Of a stretch of DNA of 64,000 nucleotides, positions 35,543-44,697 are shown one piece after another. A program made the translations under genes and the position numbers. This DNA comes from Paucimonas lemoignei (GTDB lineage: Bacteria; Pseudomonadota; Gammaproteobacteria; Burkholderiales; Burkholderiaceae_D). The notes beneath the pieces were generated by a model. That model did no database searches, was not told the DNA's origin, and saw nothing but the letters and a program-made list of their open reading frames with translations. The DNA lies in NCBI RefSeq assembly GCF_004342585.1, contig NZ_SLZQ01000006.1, forward strand, positions 124,001 to 188,000, read 5' to 3'. Position 1 is the first letter of the stretch; each line of letters opens with the position of its first letter.

Positions 35543-36175
35543 TTAAAAACGGAATCCTGGCGGCGCATTGCCGGTTGCCGGCGGCAGGCTGGGAACGGCA
35601 GCCGCTGACGGCCCATTATTGGTGGCGGGTTTGCCGCTGTATTCGGCTTGCTGAACCTTGGCCTTGGGCGCTGCGGCTTCCGCTGCCGGTTGTTGCCAAC
35701 CCTTGGGCAATTGGCTGGTTTTCGGATAACCGGCAGCGGTCAGCGCCGATCCCCAGGCGCTTTCCTCGAAACCGGCTTGCTTGTTGCGGCCGATGGTCAG
35801 CACAGGCAAGCTCGACTCGCCGGTCGCCTGCTTGAAGCGTGCGATATCCTCATTGGTGGTGACAGTCTTTTCCGAGAACGGTATGCCGCGCTGCTTCAAA
35901 AAAGCGCGCCCAGCATTGCAGGGATCGCACTTGTCGCCAGTGTAAAGCATGACCGGGTGGTTATTGACTGCCTGCGCCAGTTCGTAGGGAAGGCCGGCGG
36001 TGCTGGGCGCGCCGCTGGCGCCGATGTTTTTCTGTTCGACCTTGGCAGCGGTCTTGGGCGGCGGCGCATCGCTATAGGTGACCTTGCCGTCCGGCCCCAC
36101 CCATTTGTACAACTGCGCCTGTGCCGCGCCTGCGGCGAGCAAAGCCAGGATGAATATTGATGCCTTGGTTTTCAT
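35543..36175 (-). CDS. Exported DUF4124-glutaredoxin-like protein
   Basis: A 210-residue periplasmic protein with signal peptide (MKTKASIFILALLAAGAAQA). Residues ~21-60 (LYKWVGPDGKVTYSDAPPP) are a DUF4124 module. Residues ~75-155 are a glutaredoxin/thioredoxin-like domain with CDPC in YTGDKCDPCNAGRAFLKQRG and a cis-proline-like ESSLPVLTIG. The tail is Ala/Pro rich with no fold. A periplasmic thiol redox role is probable from the motif. The ATG at 36175 follows GGGGAGTG; the ATG-equivalent at 36199 is less likely. It is 5 bases upstream of holC. Confidence 0.85.
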   Translation of the reverse strand: MKTKASIFILALLAAGAAQAQLYKWVGPDGKVTYSDAPPPKTAAKVEQKNIGASGAPSTAGLPYELAQAVNNHPVMLYTGDKCDPCNAGRAFLKQRGIPFSEKTVTTNEDIARFKQATGESSLPVLTIGRNKQAGFEESAWGSALTAAGYPKTSQLPKGWQQPAAEAAAPKAKVQQAEYSGKPATNNGPSAAAVPSLPPATGNAPPGFRF

Positions 36176-36268
36176 GACACACTCCCCTTGATTCGCCAAG
36201 TATTCTCTTTATGAAGTCCCTTGCCTGGCGACGCGCTTTGTCATGCACATGCAAAGCGCATTGCACGT

Positions 36269-38338
36269 CTAGGCCGCCATGCCATTATGCCGCAGCAGCG
36301 CATCGATATTCGGCTCGCGGCCGCGGAAGGCCGTGAACGATTCCAGCGCCGGGCGCGAACCGCCCATCGCCAGTACTTCCTGCGAAAACTTCAGGCCGGC
36401 TTCGCTCGAGAGCACGCTGCCGGTCGCTTCGCTGGCTTCCTCGAACAGACTGTAGGCATCGGCGGACAGGACTTCTGCCCATTTGTAGCTATAGTAACCC
36501 GCGGAATAGCCGCCGGCAAAGATATGGCCGAAGGAGTGTTGGAAACGGTTGAATGCCGGTGGAATGACGACGGCGAAACGCTGCCGCACTTCATTCAGCA
36601 CATCCTGCACGGTCTTGCCGCCGTTCGGGTCGTAGTCATAGTGCAGGTGCATGTCGAACAGAGAGAATTCCACCTGGCGCAGCATCTGCAGGCCGGACTG
36701 GAAATTCTTTGCGGCGATCATCTTGTCAAACAGTTCACGCGGCAGCGGCTTGCCAGTCTCGGCATGCGCCGTCATGTGCTGCAGCACGTCCCATTCCCAG
36801 CAAAAGTTCTCCATGAATTGCGAGGGCAATTCGACCGCATCCCACTCCACGCCAGCGATACCCGCCACGCTCAGGTCATCGACTTGGGTCAGCATGTGGT
36901 GCAGGCCGTGGCCGAATTCATGGAACAGGGTGATGACTTCGTCATGGGTGAAGAGGGCGGGGCGCTGCTTACCGTCGACGGTCACCGGCTCGCTGAAGTT
37001 ACAAGTCAGGTAAGCCACCGGCGTCTGGATGCGGTCCTTCAGCTTGCGGCGACCGCGGGCATCGTCCATCCAGGCGCCGCCGCGCTTGCCGTGGCGGGCA
37101 TACAGGTCCAGATAGAACTGGCCGACCAGCTCGCCATCGCGTTCGATGCGGAAGAATTTCACATCCTTGTGCCAGACCGGCGAAGAGTCCGGCTTGATTT
37201 GTACGGCAAACAGGTTTTGCACCACGCGGAACAGGCCTTCGATGACCTTCGGCTCGGGGAAGTATTCCTTCACTTCCTGTTCGGAGAAAGCGTAACGCTT
37301 TTCGCGCAACTTTTCCGAGGCATAGGCCATGTCCCAGGCTTCGAGCTGATCCAGGCCCAGCTCATCTTTGGCAAACTGGCGCAGTTCGGCCAGGTCTTTT
37401 TCCGCGAAGGGGCGGGCGCGTTTAGCTAAGTCTTCCAGGAAGCCGATTACATGGCTTGGTGACTCGGCCATTTTTGGCACCAGCGAGACTTCGGCGAAAT
37501 TCTTGTAACCCAGTAGCGCGGCTTCTTCGTTACGAAGCTTGATCAGCTCGACGATATTCTGCGTGTTGTCCCACTCCGGCTTGGCGCCCAGTTCCGATGC
37601 CTTGGTGGCATTGGCGCGGTAAATGGTTTCGCGCAGCTTGCGGTTGTCGGCGTATTGCAGCAGCGGGAAGTAGGATGGGAAGTGCAGGGTGAATTTATAG
37701 CCGCTCTTGCCATCCTTTTCTGCGGCGGCGCGTGCGGCGTGCTTCACGTCATCCGGCAAGCCGGACAATTCTTCCTCGGTGTCGACGAAGAGGGCGTAGT
37801 CATTCGTAGCGTCGAGCACGTTTTCCGAAAACTTCGTGGCAATCGCGGCATGCTTTTCCTGGATTTCAGCGAAGCGCGGCTTCTTGTCTTCCGGCAGTTC
37901 GGCGCCGCCCAGGCGGAAATCGCGCACGGCGTTTTCAATGATCTTCCTGCGCGCAGGCGACAGGGAGGCAAAATCCGGACTGGATTGCAATGCCTTGTAC
38001 TTTTCAAACAGCGCCAGGTTTTGGCCCAGCGAGGTCCAGAATTCCGTTACTTTTGGCTGGTTCTCATTGTAAGCGGCGCGCAATTCGGGCGTGTCGACCA
38101 CCGCATTCAGATGTCCGACCACGCCCCAGGCGCGACCCAGTTTTTCGGTGGCGTTTTCCAGCGGTTCGACGAAGTTTTCCCAATTCACTTGCGCCATCGG
38201 TGCTTCCAGTTGCGCGACGACGGCACGGTTTTCATCGAGCAAGGCGTCGATGGCGGGCGTGACATGTTCCGGCTTGATCGCATCGAAACGCGGCAGGTCG
38301 GCAAAGTCGAGCAGAGGATTGGCAACGTTGGCGCTCAT
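36269..38338 (-). CDS. prlC: Oligopeptidase A (M3 family)
   Basis: Cytoplasmic zinc metallopeptidase of 689 residues, close to the ~680 of E. coli PrlC, which degrades oligopeptides including cleaved signal peptides. The zinc site HEFGHGLHHM lies near residue 470, with the third ligand about 25 residues on (VEWDAVELPSQFMEN). Start MSANVANPLLDFADLPRFD is typical. It follows folD by 24 bases, so the two are probably co-transcribed. Confidence 0.95.
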   Translation of the reverse strand: MSANVANPLLDFADLPRFDAIKPEHVTPAIDALLDENRAVVAQLEAPMAQVNWENFVEPLENATEKLGRAWGVVGHLNAVVDTPELRAAYNENQPKVTEFWTSLGQNLALFEKYKALQSSPDFASLSPARRKIIENAVRDFRLGGAELPEDKKPRFAEIQEKHAAIATKFSENVLDATNDYALFVDTEEELSGLPDDVKHAARAAAEKDGKSGYKFTLHFPSYFPLLQYADNRKLRETIYRANATKASELGAKPEWDNTQNIVELIKLRNEEAALLGYKNFAEVSLVPKMAESPSHVIGFLEDLAKRARPFAEKDLAELRQFAKDELGLDQLEAWDMAYASEKLREKRYAFSEQEVKEYFPEPKVIEGLFRVVQNLFAVQIKPDSSPVWHKDVKFFRIERDGELVGQFYLDLYARHGKRGGAWMDDARGRRKLKDRIQTPVAYLTCNFSEPVTVDGKQRPALFTHDEVITLFHEFGHGLHHMLTQVDDLSVAGIAGVEWDAVELPSQFMENFCWEWDVLQHMTAHAETGKPLPRELFDKMIAAKNFQSGLQMLRQVEFSLFDMHLHYDYDPNGGKTVQDVLNEVRQRFAVVIPPAFNRFQHSFGHIFAGGYSAGYYSYKWAEVLSADAYSLFEEASEATGSVLSSEAGLKFSQEVLAMGGSRPALESFTAFRGREPNIDALLRHNGMAA

Positions 38339-38362
38339 GGTTTTCGCTTTCAGGTTAGGTGG

Positions 38363-39208
38363 TTAGCTTCGTTCTGCCGATTCAATGGTATTGACCAGCA
38401 GCATGGCAATCGTCATCGGGCCCACGCCGCGCGGCACCGGCGAAATGTAGCCAGCGACTTCCTTGGCGTTGGCAAAATCTACATCGCCGCACAGCTTGCC
38501 GTTTTCATCCTGGTTGATGCCGACGTCGATGACGACGGCGCCCGGCTTGATCATGTCAGCCTTCAGGGTATTGCGGCGGCCTACGGCGGCGACGACCACA
38601 TCGGCCTGGCGGGTGTGATAGCCCAGATCCGGTGTGCCGCTATGACAGATGGTGACGGTAGCGTTGGCTTGCAAGAGCAAAAGTGCCATCGGCTTGCCGA
38701 CCGTGTTGCTGCGGCCGATCACAACGGCATGCTTGCCGCGCAAATCGATACCGGTGCTTTCGATCATCTTCATGCAGCCGTACGGCGTGCAGGGACGGAA
38801 ACCCGGCAAGCCGGCCATCAGTTCGCCGGCTGACAGCACCGAATAGCCATCGACATCCTTGGCGGTGGAAATGGCTTCGATCACCTTGTGCGCGCTGATG
38901 TGCGGCGGCAGCGGCATCTGCACCAGGATGCCGTGGATGGTCGGGTCCTGGTTCAGGGCCTCGATGCGCTTCAACAGGTCGGCTTCGGAGAGGCTGGCGT
39001 CGTATTTTTCCAGCACGGAGCGGATGCCGGCTTCTTCGCATGCCTTGACCTTGTTTCTGACATACACGTGGCTGGCGGGGTCATCGCCCACCAGAATCAC
39101 GGCGAGCCCCGGTTGCTTGCCTTTCGCGGTAAGTGCCGCTGCCCGTTGGGCAACTTCGGCGCGGATTTGTTGGGAAAGCTGGGAGCCGTCGATGATTTGT
39201 GCAGTCAT
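38363..39208 (-). CDS. folD: Bifunctional methylenetetrahydrofolate dehydrogenase/cyclohydrolase
   Basis: One-carbon enzyme of 281 residues converting 5,10-methylene- to 10-formyl-tetrahydrofolate via the methenyl form, using NADP+. Substrate-site residues are visible in [20 protein letters not shown], with the Tyr and Lys of the active site. The cofactor motif is [15 protein letters not shown] and the C-terminal signature is [15 protein letters not shown] (Arg replaces the commonest Gly). Starts [20 protein letters not shown]. First gene of the folD-prlC unit. Confidence 0.97.
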   Translation of the reverse strand: MTAQIIDGSQLSQQIRAEVAQRAAALTAKGKQPGLAVILVGDDPASHVYVRNKVKACEEAGIRSVLEKYDASLSEADLLKRIEALNQDPTIHGILVQMPLPPHISAHKVIEAISTAKDVDGYSVLSAGELMAGLPGFRPCTPYGCMKMIESTGIDLRGKHAVVIGRSNTVGKPMALLLLQANATVTICHSGTPDLGYHTRQADVVVAAVGRRNTLKADMIKPGAVVIDVGINQDENGKLCGDVDFANAKEVAGYISPVPRGVGPMTIAMLLVNTIESAERS

Positions 39209-39512
39209 GATGTGCTTAACAAGTAAATATAAAAATGGTCAAAGCGAGATTATAGAGCCTGGCTCGTCTGACAAGGCTGCAATGGAGGTCATGGCGGCAA
39301 GGAATTTGGAGTGTGTCGATGACTGGGTGTTCCAAATATCCAAATCCGCAATGCCTTAATTCTTTAGTAAATTCCGTAATGTGAAAACAAATCTCGCTAT
39401 TTGAAAATGTGAAATACCGTGCTAAACTTTTTGCCAATTCGTTCGGCCTATTTCATAACACGCCGGTTTTCGTGCAGTACGCTGCTGCAACTGGCCATAC
39501 AGGAGACAATCT
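39209..39512. other. Divergent intergenic region between folD and aceE
   Basis: About 300 bases, distinctly more AT-rich than its surroundings. It contains one good plus-strand promoter (39401-39428) and must also contain the folD promoter. No operator for a pyruvate-responsive regulator was recognised. Confidence 0.5.
39401..39428 (+). promoter_or_regulatory. Sigma-70 promoter candidate of the aceE operon
   Basis: TTGAAA (39401-39406), a 16-base spacer and TAAACT (39423-39428), about 85 bases before the aceE start. It is the best promoter match in the region. Confidence 0.55.
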
Positions 39513-42209
39513 ATGTCAGCCCAACTCGACCAATTGATGGCCCAGGCAGCTAATGATCCGGACATCACGGAAACCCAGGAATGGCTGGACGCGCTGGAAG
39601 CAGTCATTGAAAACGAAGGGACTGAGCGCGCCCATTACCTGATGGAACGCATGGTCGATCTGGCGCGCCGCCGCGGCGCCCACATCCCGTTTTCCGCCAA
39701 TACCGCTTACGTCAACACCATTCCCGCGCACCTCGGCGCCCATTCGCCGGGCAACTTGGAATATGAAGAGCGCTTGCGCTCGTGGATGCGCTGGAATGCC
39801 ATGGCTATGGTGGTCAAGGCCAATCGTATCGATGGCGACCTTGGCGGCCATATTTCCAGTTTTGCATCGCTGGCCAACATGCTGGGCGCCGGCTTCAATC
39901 ACTTCTGGCATGCGCCGACCGAAGAGCATGGCGGTGACCTGCTGTACCTGCAGGGCCATTCTTCTCCCGGCATCTACGCGCGTGCTTTCCTTGAAGGCCG
40001 CCTGACCGAGGAGCAATTGCTCAATTTCCGCCGCGAAGTCGACGGCAAGGGCCTGTCTTCGTATCCGCACCCCAAGCTGATGCCGGATTTCTGGCAATTC
40101 CCGACGGTGTCGATGGGCCTGGGCCCGATCATGGCAATCTACCAGGCGCGCTTCCTGAAGTACCTGCATGCGCGCGGCATTGCCGATACCGAGAAACGCA
40201 AGGTCTGGGTCTTCTGCGGCGACGGCGAGATGGACGAGCCGGAATCAATGGGCGCCATCGGCATGGCGGCACGCGAGCAGCTCGACAACCTGGTCATGGT
40301 GGTCAACTGCAACCTGCAGCGCCTGGACGGCCCGGTACGCGGCAATGGCAAGATCATTCAGGAACTGGAAGCCGATTTCCGCGGCGCCGGCTGGAATGTC
40401 ATCAAGGTCATCTGGGGCGGCTATTGGGATGAACTGCTGGCGCGCGACAAGGATGGCATCCTGCAGCGCGTGATGATGGAAACCGTCGACGGCGAATACC
40501 AGAATTGCAAGGCCAATGACGGCGCCTACGTGCGCAAGCATTTCTTCGGCAAGCATCCCAAGCTCCTGGAAATGGTCGCTAACATGTCCGACGACGACGT
40601 CTGGCGTCTGAACCGCGGCGGCCACGATCCCCACAAGGTCTATGCCGCGTTCAAGGCAGCCAGCGAGCACAAGGGCCAGCCCACCGTGCTGCTGGTGAAA
40701 ACCATCAAGGGTTTCGGCATGGGCAAGTCGGGAGAGGCGCGCAATACCGCGCACCAGACCAAGAAGCTCGATGACCAGGCGATCCGCGAGATGCGCGACC
40801 GCTTCAATATCCCGATCCCCGACGACAAGCTGCCGGAAATCCCGTTTTTCAAGCCGGCTGACGATGCGCCGGAAATCAAGTACCTGCACGAGCGGCGCAA
40901 GGCGCTGGGCGGCTACCTGCCGCAACGGCGCATGAAAGCGGACGAGAAATTGCCGGTGCCGGAACTGGCGGCCTTCAAGGCCGTGCTGGAGCCGACGGCG
41001 GAAGGTCGTGAGATCTCGACCACGCAAGCGTATGTCCGCATCATCACGACGCTGTTGCGCGATCCTAATCTCAGTCAACGCATCGTGCCGATTCTGGTCG
41101 ACGAGTCGCGCACCTTCGGCATGGAAGGCTTGTTCCGCCAGATCGGCATCTTCAGCCAGCAAGGTCAGTTGTACGAACCGGTCGACCGCGACCAGGTGAT
41201 GTACTACCGCGAAGACAAGGCGGGTCAGATCCTTCAGGAAGGCATCAACGAAGCGGGCGGCATGAGTTCATGGATCGCGGCGGCGACGTCGTACTCGACC
41301 AATAACCGCATCATGCTGCCGTTCTATACGTTCTACTCGATGTTCGGCTTGCAGCGCGTCGGCGACCTCGCCTGGGCAGCCGGCGACATGCGGGCACGCG
41401 GCTTCCTGATGGCTGGCACCGCCGGCCGCACCACCTTGAACGGCGAAGGCTTGCAGCACGAGGATGGCCATAGCCACGTGCTTGCCTCGACCATTCCGAA
41501 CTGCCTGCCGTATGACCCGACTTTCGGTCACGAGCTGGCAGTGATCATTCATGACGGCCTGAAGCGCATGGTGGAAAAGCAGGAGGATGTGTTCTATTAC
41601 ATCACCATCATGAACGAGAATTATCCGCAGCCGGGGATGAAGGAAGGCCAGGAGGAAAACATTCTCAAGGGCTTGTACCTGCTGCAGGAAGGCGAGGCCG
41701 GCCTGAAGCACCGCGTGCAGCTGATGGGCTCGGGCACCATTCTGCGCGAATCGATCTTCGCCGCCGAACTGCTGAAGAACGACTGGGGCATCGCTGCCGA
41801 TGTCTGGTCGGCGCCGTCGTTCACCCTGCTGGCGCGCGATGGCCAGGATGCCGAACGCTGGAACATGCTGCATCCGACCGAGCAGCCGCGCCTGTCTCAT
41901 GTGACGCAGTCGCTGCAGGGCAGCAAGGGGCCGATCATCGCCACGACGGATTACATGCGCACTTTCGCCGAGCAGATCCGTGCCTTCATGCCGAAAGGCC
42001 GCAGCTACAAGGTGCTGGGCACGGATGGTTACGGCCGCTCCGACACCCGCGCCAAGTTGCGTGAGTTCTTCGAGGTCAACCGCTACTTCATTACCGTGGC
42101 GGCATTGAAGAGCCTGGCCGATGAAGGCGCGATCTCGGCATCGGTGGTGGCGCAGGCGATCGCCAAGTACGGCATCAACCCGGAAAAGCCGAATCCGGTT
42201 ACTGTCTGA
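39513..42209 (+). CDS. aceE: Pyruvate dehydrogenase E1 component, homodimeric type
   Basis: Thiamine-diphosphate enzyme of 898 residues decarboxylating pyruvate and acetylating the lipoyl groups of E2. The ThDP motif reads FCGDGEMDEPESMGAIGMA to NCNLQRLDGP, about residues 230-270. The N-terminus has the E1p-specific AHYLMERMVDLARRRGAHIP. Length and order match AceE of proteobacteria (887 in E. coli). CAGGAGACAATCT precedes the ATG. Start of the operon aceE-aceF-proteasome homologue-lpdA. Confidence 0.98.
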   Translation: MSAQLDQLMAQAANDPDITETQEWLDALEAVIENEGTERAHYLMERMVDLARRRGAHIPFSANTAYVNTIPAHLGAHSPGNLEYEERLRSWMRWNAMAMVVKANRIDGDLGGHISSFASLANMLGAGFNHFWHAPTEEHGGDLLYLQGHSSPGIYARAFLEGRLTEEQLLNFRREVDGKGLSSYPHPKLMPDFWQFPTVSMGLGPIMAIYQARFLKYLHARGIADTEKRKVWVFCGDGEMDEPESMGAIGMAAREQLDNLVMVVNCNLQRLDGPVRGNGKIIQELEADFRGAGWNVIKVIWGGYWDELLARDKDGILQRVMMETVDGEYQNCKANDGAYVRKHFFGKHPKLLEMVANMSDDDVWRLNRGGHDPHKVYAAFKAASEHKGQPTVLLVKTIKGFGMGKSGEARNTAHQTKKLDDQAIREMRDRFNIPIPDDKLPEIPFFKPADDAPEIKYLHERRKALGGYLPQRRMKADEKLPVPELAAFKAVLEPTAEGREISTTQAYVRIITTLLRDPNLSQRIVPILVDESRTFGMEGLFRQIGIFSQQGQLYEPVDRDQVMYYREDKAGQILQEGINEAGGMSSWIAAATSYSTNNRIMLPFYTFYSMFGLQRVGDLAWAAGDMRARGFLMAGTAGRTTLNGEGLQHEDGHSHVLASTIPNCLPYDPTFGHELAVIIHDGLKRMVEKQEDVFYYITIMNENYPQPGMKEGQEENILKGLYLLQEGEAGLKHRVQLMGSGTILRESIFAAELLKNDWGIAADVWSAPSFTLLARDGQDAERWNMLHPTEQPRLSHVTQSLQGSKGPIIATTDYMRTFAEQIRAFMPKGRSYKVLGTDGYGRSDTRAKLREFFEVNRYFITVAALKSLADEGAISASVVAQAIAKYGINPEKPNPVTV

Positions 42210-42314
42210 ACACCCGACGCACCCATGAAAGGCGCCTTTCCCGTATCGGGCAAGGCCACTCACCAATAAGAAGTTCCTGCCTCTTCAAGAGGAGGGAACA
42301 ACGGAGCGAAAACT

Positions 42315-42661
42315 ATGAGCATGATGGAAATTAAGGTGCCGGACATCGGAGACTTCAAGGAAGTGGAAGTCATCGAACTGCTGGTCAAGCCGGGCGATAC
42401 GGTGAAGGCGGACCAGTCGCTGGTCACGGTGGAGTCGGACAAGGCGAGCATGGAAATTCCGTCGAGTCATGCGGGTGTGGTGAAAGAGCTGAAGGTCAAG
42501 CTTGGGGACAAGATCTCGGAAGGCTCGGTCTTGCTGATGCTGGAAGCGCAAGAAGGGGCGGCTGCGCCTGCTGATTCTGCGCCAGCCGCATCTGGGGCTG
42601 CCCCGGCGGCAGCGCCTGCGCCACAAGCGTCCCCTGCGCCGCAGGCTGCCGCACCCACGCC
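42315..42661 (+). repeat. Lipoyl-domain direct repeat, copy 1 (in aceF)
   Basis: The first 347 bases of aceF match 44351-44697 with five substitutions by eye: two change residues (Ala to Val, Asp to Gly) in the translated sequence and three are silent. The match ends abruptly in the linker. Confidence 0.92.
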
Positions 42662-43679
42662 GGCTCCAGCAACCGCACCTGCACCATTGCCTCCAGCCCA
42701 GCCGCAGCCGACCATGGCGTTTGCCGCGACGGCGACGGCAGCGGCCGTACCCGGACATAAGCCGCATGCTTCGCCATCCGTGCGCAAGTTTGCACGCGAA
42801 CTCGGCGTCGACCTGACCCGCGTGACAGGTAGCGGGCCGAAGGGACGCATCCTGCAGCAGGATGTGCAGAGCTATGTGAAGTCGGTCGTTGCCGGCGGTG
42901 CAGCGGCTGCCACCGGGGCCACTGGCGGAGGCGGCGCCGGCCTGAACCTGTTGCCGTGGCCGTCACTGGATTTTTCCAAGTTCGGCGCCACCGAAGTGCA
43001 GCCGCTTTCACGCATCAAGAAAATCAGCGGCCCCAACCTGCACCGCAACTGGGTGATGATTCCACACGTCACGCAATTCGACGAGGCGGATATCACTGAC
43101 CTGGAAGAATTCCGCAAGTCCAGCAATGCCGCGCTGGCCAAGTCCGGCGTGAAATTGACCATGCTGGCTTTCGTCATCAAGGCTTGCGTCGCCGCGCTCA
43201 AGCAATTCCCGAATTTTAATTCCTCGCTGGATGAGAAGGGCGAGAACCTCATCCTCAAGCAGTACTACCACATCGGCTTTGCCGCCGATACGCCGAATGG
43301 CCTGGTGGTGCCGGTCATCAAGGATGCGGATAAAAAGGGTATTTCGCAGATTGCCGAGGAAATGGGGGCACTGTCCGCGCAGGCTCGCGAAGGCAAGCTG
43401 AAGCCGGCCGATATGCAGGGCGCCAGCTTCACGATTTCCTCGCTGGGCGGCATCGGCGGCACGGCTTTCACGCCGATCATCAATGCGCCGGAAGTGGCGA
43501 TCCTCGGCCTGTCACGCTCGGCCATCAAGCCGGTGTGGGATGGCAAGCAATTCGCGCCGCGCCTGATGCTGCCGCTATCGCTGTCGTATGACCACCGTGT
43601 CATCGATGGCGCGATGGCGGCGCGCTTTACCGTCTATCTGGCCGAGGTGCTGGCCGACATGCGCAAGACCTTGCTGTGA
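42315..43679 (+). CDS. aceF: Pyruvate dehydrogenase E2, dihydrolipoamide acetyltransferase
   Basis: E2 core of 454 residues. There is one N-terminal lipoyl domain (1-80, lipoylated Lys in [11 protein letters not shown]), where E. coli has three. An Ala/Pro-rich linker follows (about 82-145), then a peripheral-subunit-binding domain (HASPSVRKFARELGVDLTRV, about 153-190), a second flexible linker, and the acetyltransferase core with the catalytic His and Asp in SLSYDHRVIDGAMAARF. The ribosome-binding region is ACGGAGCGAAAACT. The lipoyl DNA is almost the same as that at the start of lpdA. It follows aceE by 105 bases. Confidence 0.97.
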   Translation: MSMMEIKVPDIGDFKEVEVIELLVKPGDTVKADQSLVTVESDKASMEIPSSHAGVVKELKVKLGDKISEGSVLLMLEAQEGAAAPADSAPAASGAAPAAAPAPQASPAPQAAAPTPAPATAPAPLPPAQPQPTMAFAATATAAAVPGHKPHASPSVRKFARELGVDLTRVTGSGPKGRILQQDVQSYVKSVVAGGAAAATGATGGGGAGLNLLPWPSLDFSKFGATEVQPLSRIKKISGPNLHRNWVMIPHVTQFDEADITDLEEFRKSSNAALAKSGVKLTMLAFVIKACVAALKQFPNFNSSLDEKGENLILKQYYHIGFAADTPNGLVVPVIKDADKKGISQIAEEMGALSAQAREGKLKPADMQGASFTISSLGGIGGTAFTPIINAPEVAILGLSRSAIKPVWDGKQFAPRLMLPLSLSYDHRVIDGAMAARFTVYLAEVLADMRKTLL

Positions 43680-43707
43680 TTTCCTGGAAAAGCTGAGGAG
43701 ATCCCGC

Positions 43708-44280
43708 ATGACTACTTGCGTCGTCGTCAAGAAAGACAACCAGGTGGCGATTGCCGCCGATTCGCTGGTGACCTTCGGAGACACCCGGTTGTCGAATGCC
43801 TATGAAGCCAACCGGAAGATTTTTCGCATCGGCGAATCCTACGTGTCGCTGGCCGGTACCGCCGCGCATTTTCCGGTGATGCGCAAGCTGCTGACCGAGA
43901 TGGGCGAGGACTGCCGGCTGGGCAGCCGGGAGGAAGTATTCGAGACCTATTCGAAGGTGCACCAGATCCTGAAGGAAAACTACTTCCTGAACACCAAGGA
44001 AGACGAGGATGATCCTTATGAATCCTCGCAGATCACTTCGCTCATCGCCAACCCGTACGGCATCTTCGGCGTGTATTCCTATCGCGAAGTGTTCAGCTTC
44101 GATCGTTTCTGGGGGATCGGCAGCGGGCGTAATTTTGCCCTCGGCGCCATGTATGCCGTGTACGAGCAAGACCTGAGCGCGCGCGAGATCGCGACGATCG
44201 GCGTTCAGGCCGGCGTCGAATTCGACAAGAGTTCGGCGGCGCCTTTCCAGATTTACAGTCTCGAATTGAAACAGCGGTGA
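43708..44280 (+). CDS. Betaproteobacterial proteasome homologue (HslV-like Ntn peptidase)
   Basis: A 190-residue protein of the proteasome/HslV superfamily, starting [20 protein letters not shown]. Removal of Met leaves Thr1 as nucleophile. Counting from it, Asp17 is in place ([10 protein letters not shown]) and the equivalent of Lys33 is Lys36 in [11 protein letters not shown]. The Gly-rich [16 protein letters not shown] matches HslV's GSGGNYALAAARA. No HslU ATPase gene adjoins it. This resembles the BPH group (a tetradecameric peptidase of betaproteobacteria in the literature) more than HslV or Anbu. It lies inside the PDH operon, 28 bases after aceF and with GAGGAG as ribosome-binding site. 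The connection to PDH is unknown. A longer frame from 43588 overlaps aceF and is rejected. Confidence 0.84.
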   Translation: MTTCVVVKKDNQVAIAADSLVTFGDTRLSNAYEANRKIFRIGESYVSLAGTAAHFPVMRKLLTEMGEDCRLGSREEVFETYSKVHQILKENYFLNTKEDEDDPYESSQITSLIANPYGIFGVYSYREVFSFDRFWGIGSGRNFALGAMYAVYEQDLSAREIATIGVQAGVEFDKSSAAPFQIYSLELKQR

Positions 44281-44350
44281 CTTCGCCGAAGCGAATGGCA
44301 GCCATACCGTCCTCCTCCCAAGAAGAGAAGACAGAAACGGAGCAAAAATC

Positions 44351-44697
44351 ATGAGCATGATGGAAATTAAGGTGCCGGACATCGGAGACTTCAAGGAAGT
44401 GGAAGTCATCGAACTGCTGGTCAAGCCGGGCGATACGGTGAAGGTGGACCAGTCGCTGGTCACGGTGGAGTCGGACAAGGCGAGCATGGAAATCCCGTCG
44501 AGCCATGCGGGTGTGGTGAAAGAGCTGAAGGTCAAGCTTGGGGACAAGATCTCGGAAGGCTCGGTCTTGCTGATGCTGGAAGCGCAGGAAGGGGCGGCTG
44601 CGCCTGCTGGTTCTGCGCCAGCCGCATCTGGGGCTGCCCCGGCGGCAGCGCCTGCGCCACAAGCGTCCCCTGCGCCGCAGGCTGCCGCACCCACGCC
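44351..44697 (+). repeat. Lipoyl-domain direct repeat, copy 2 (in lpdA)
   Basis: Near-identical copy of 42315-42661; see that entry. The preceding ribosome-binding stretch (ACGGAGCAAAAATC) is also alike, so the duplicated unit probably began slightly before the start codon. Confidence 0.92.
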
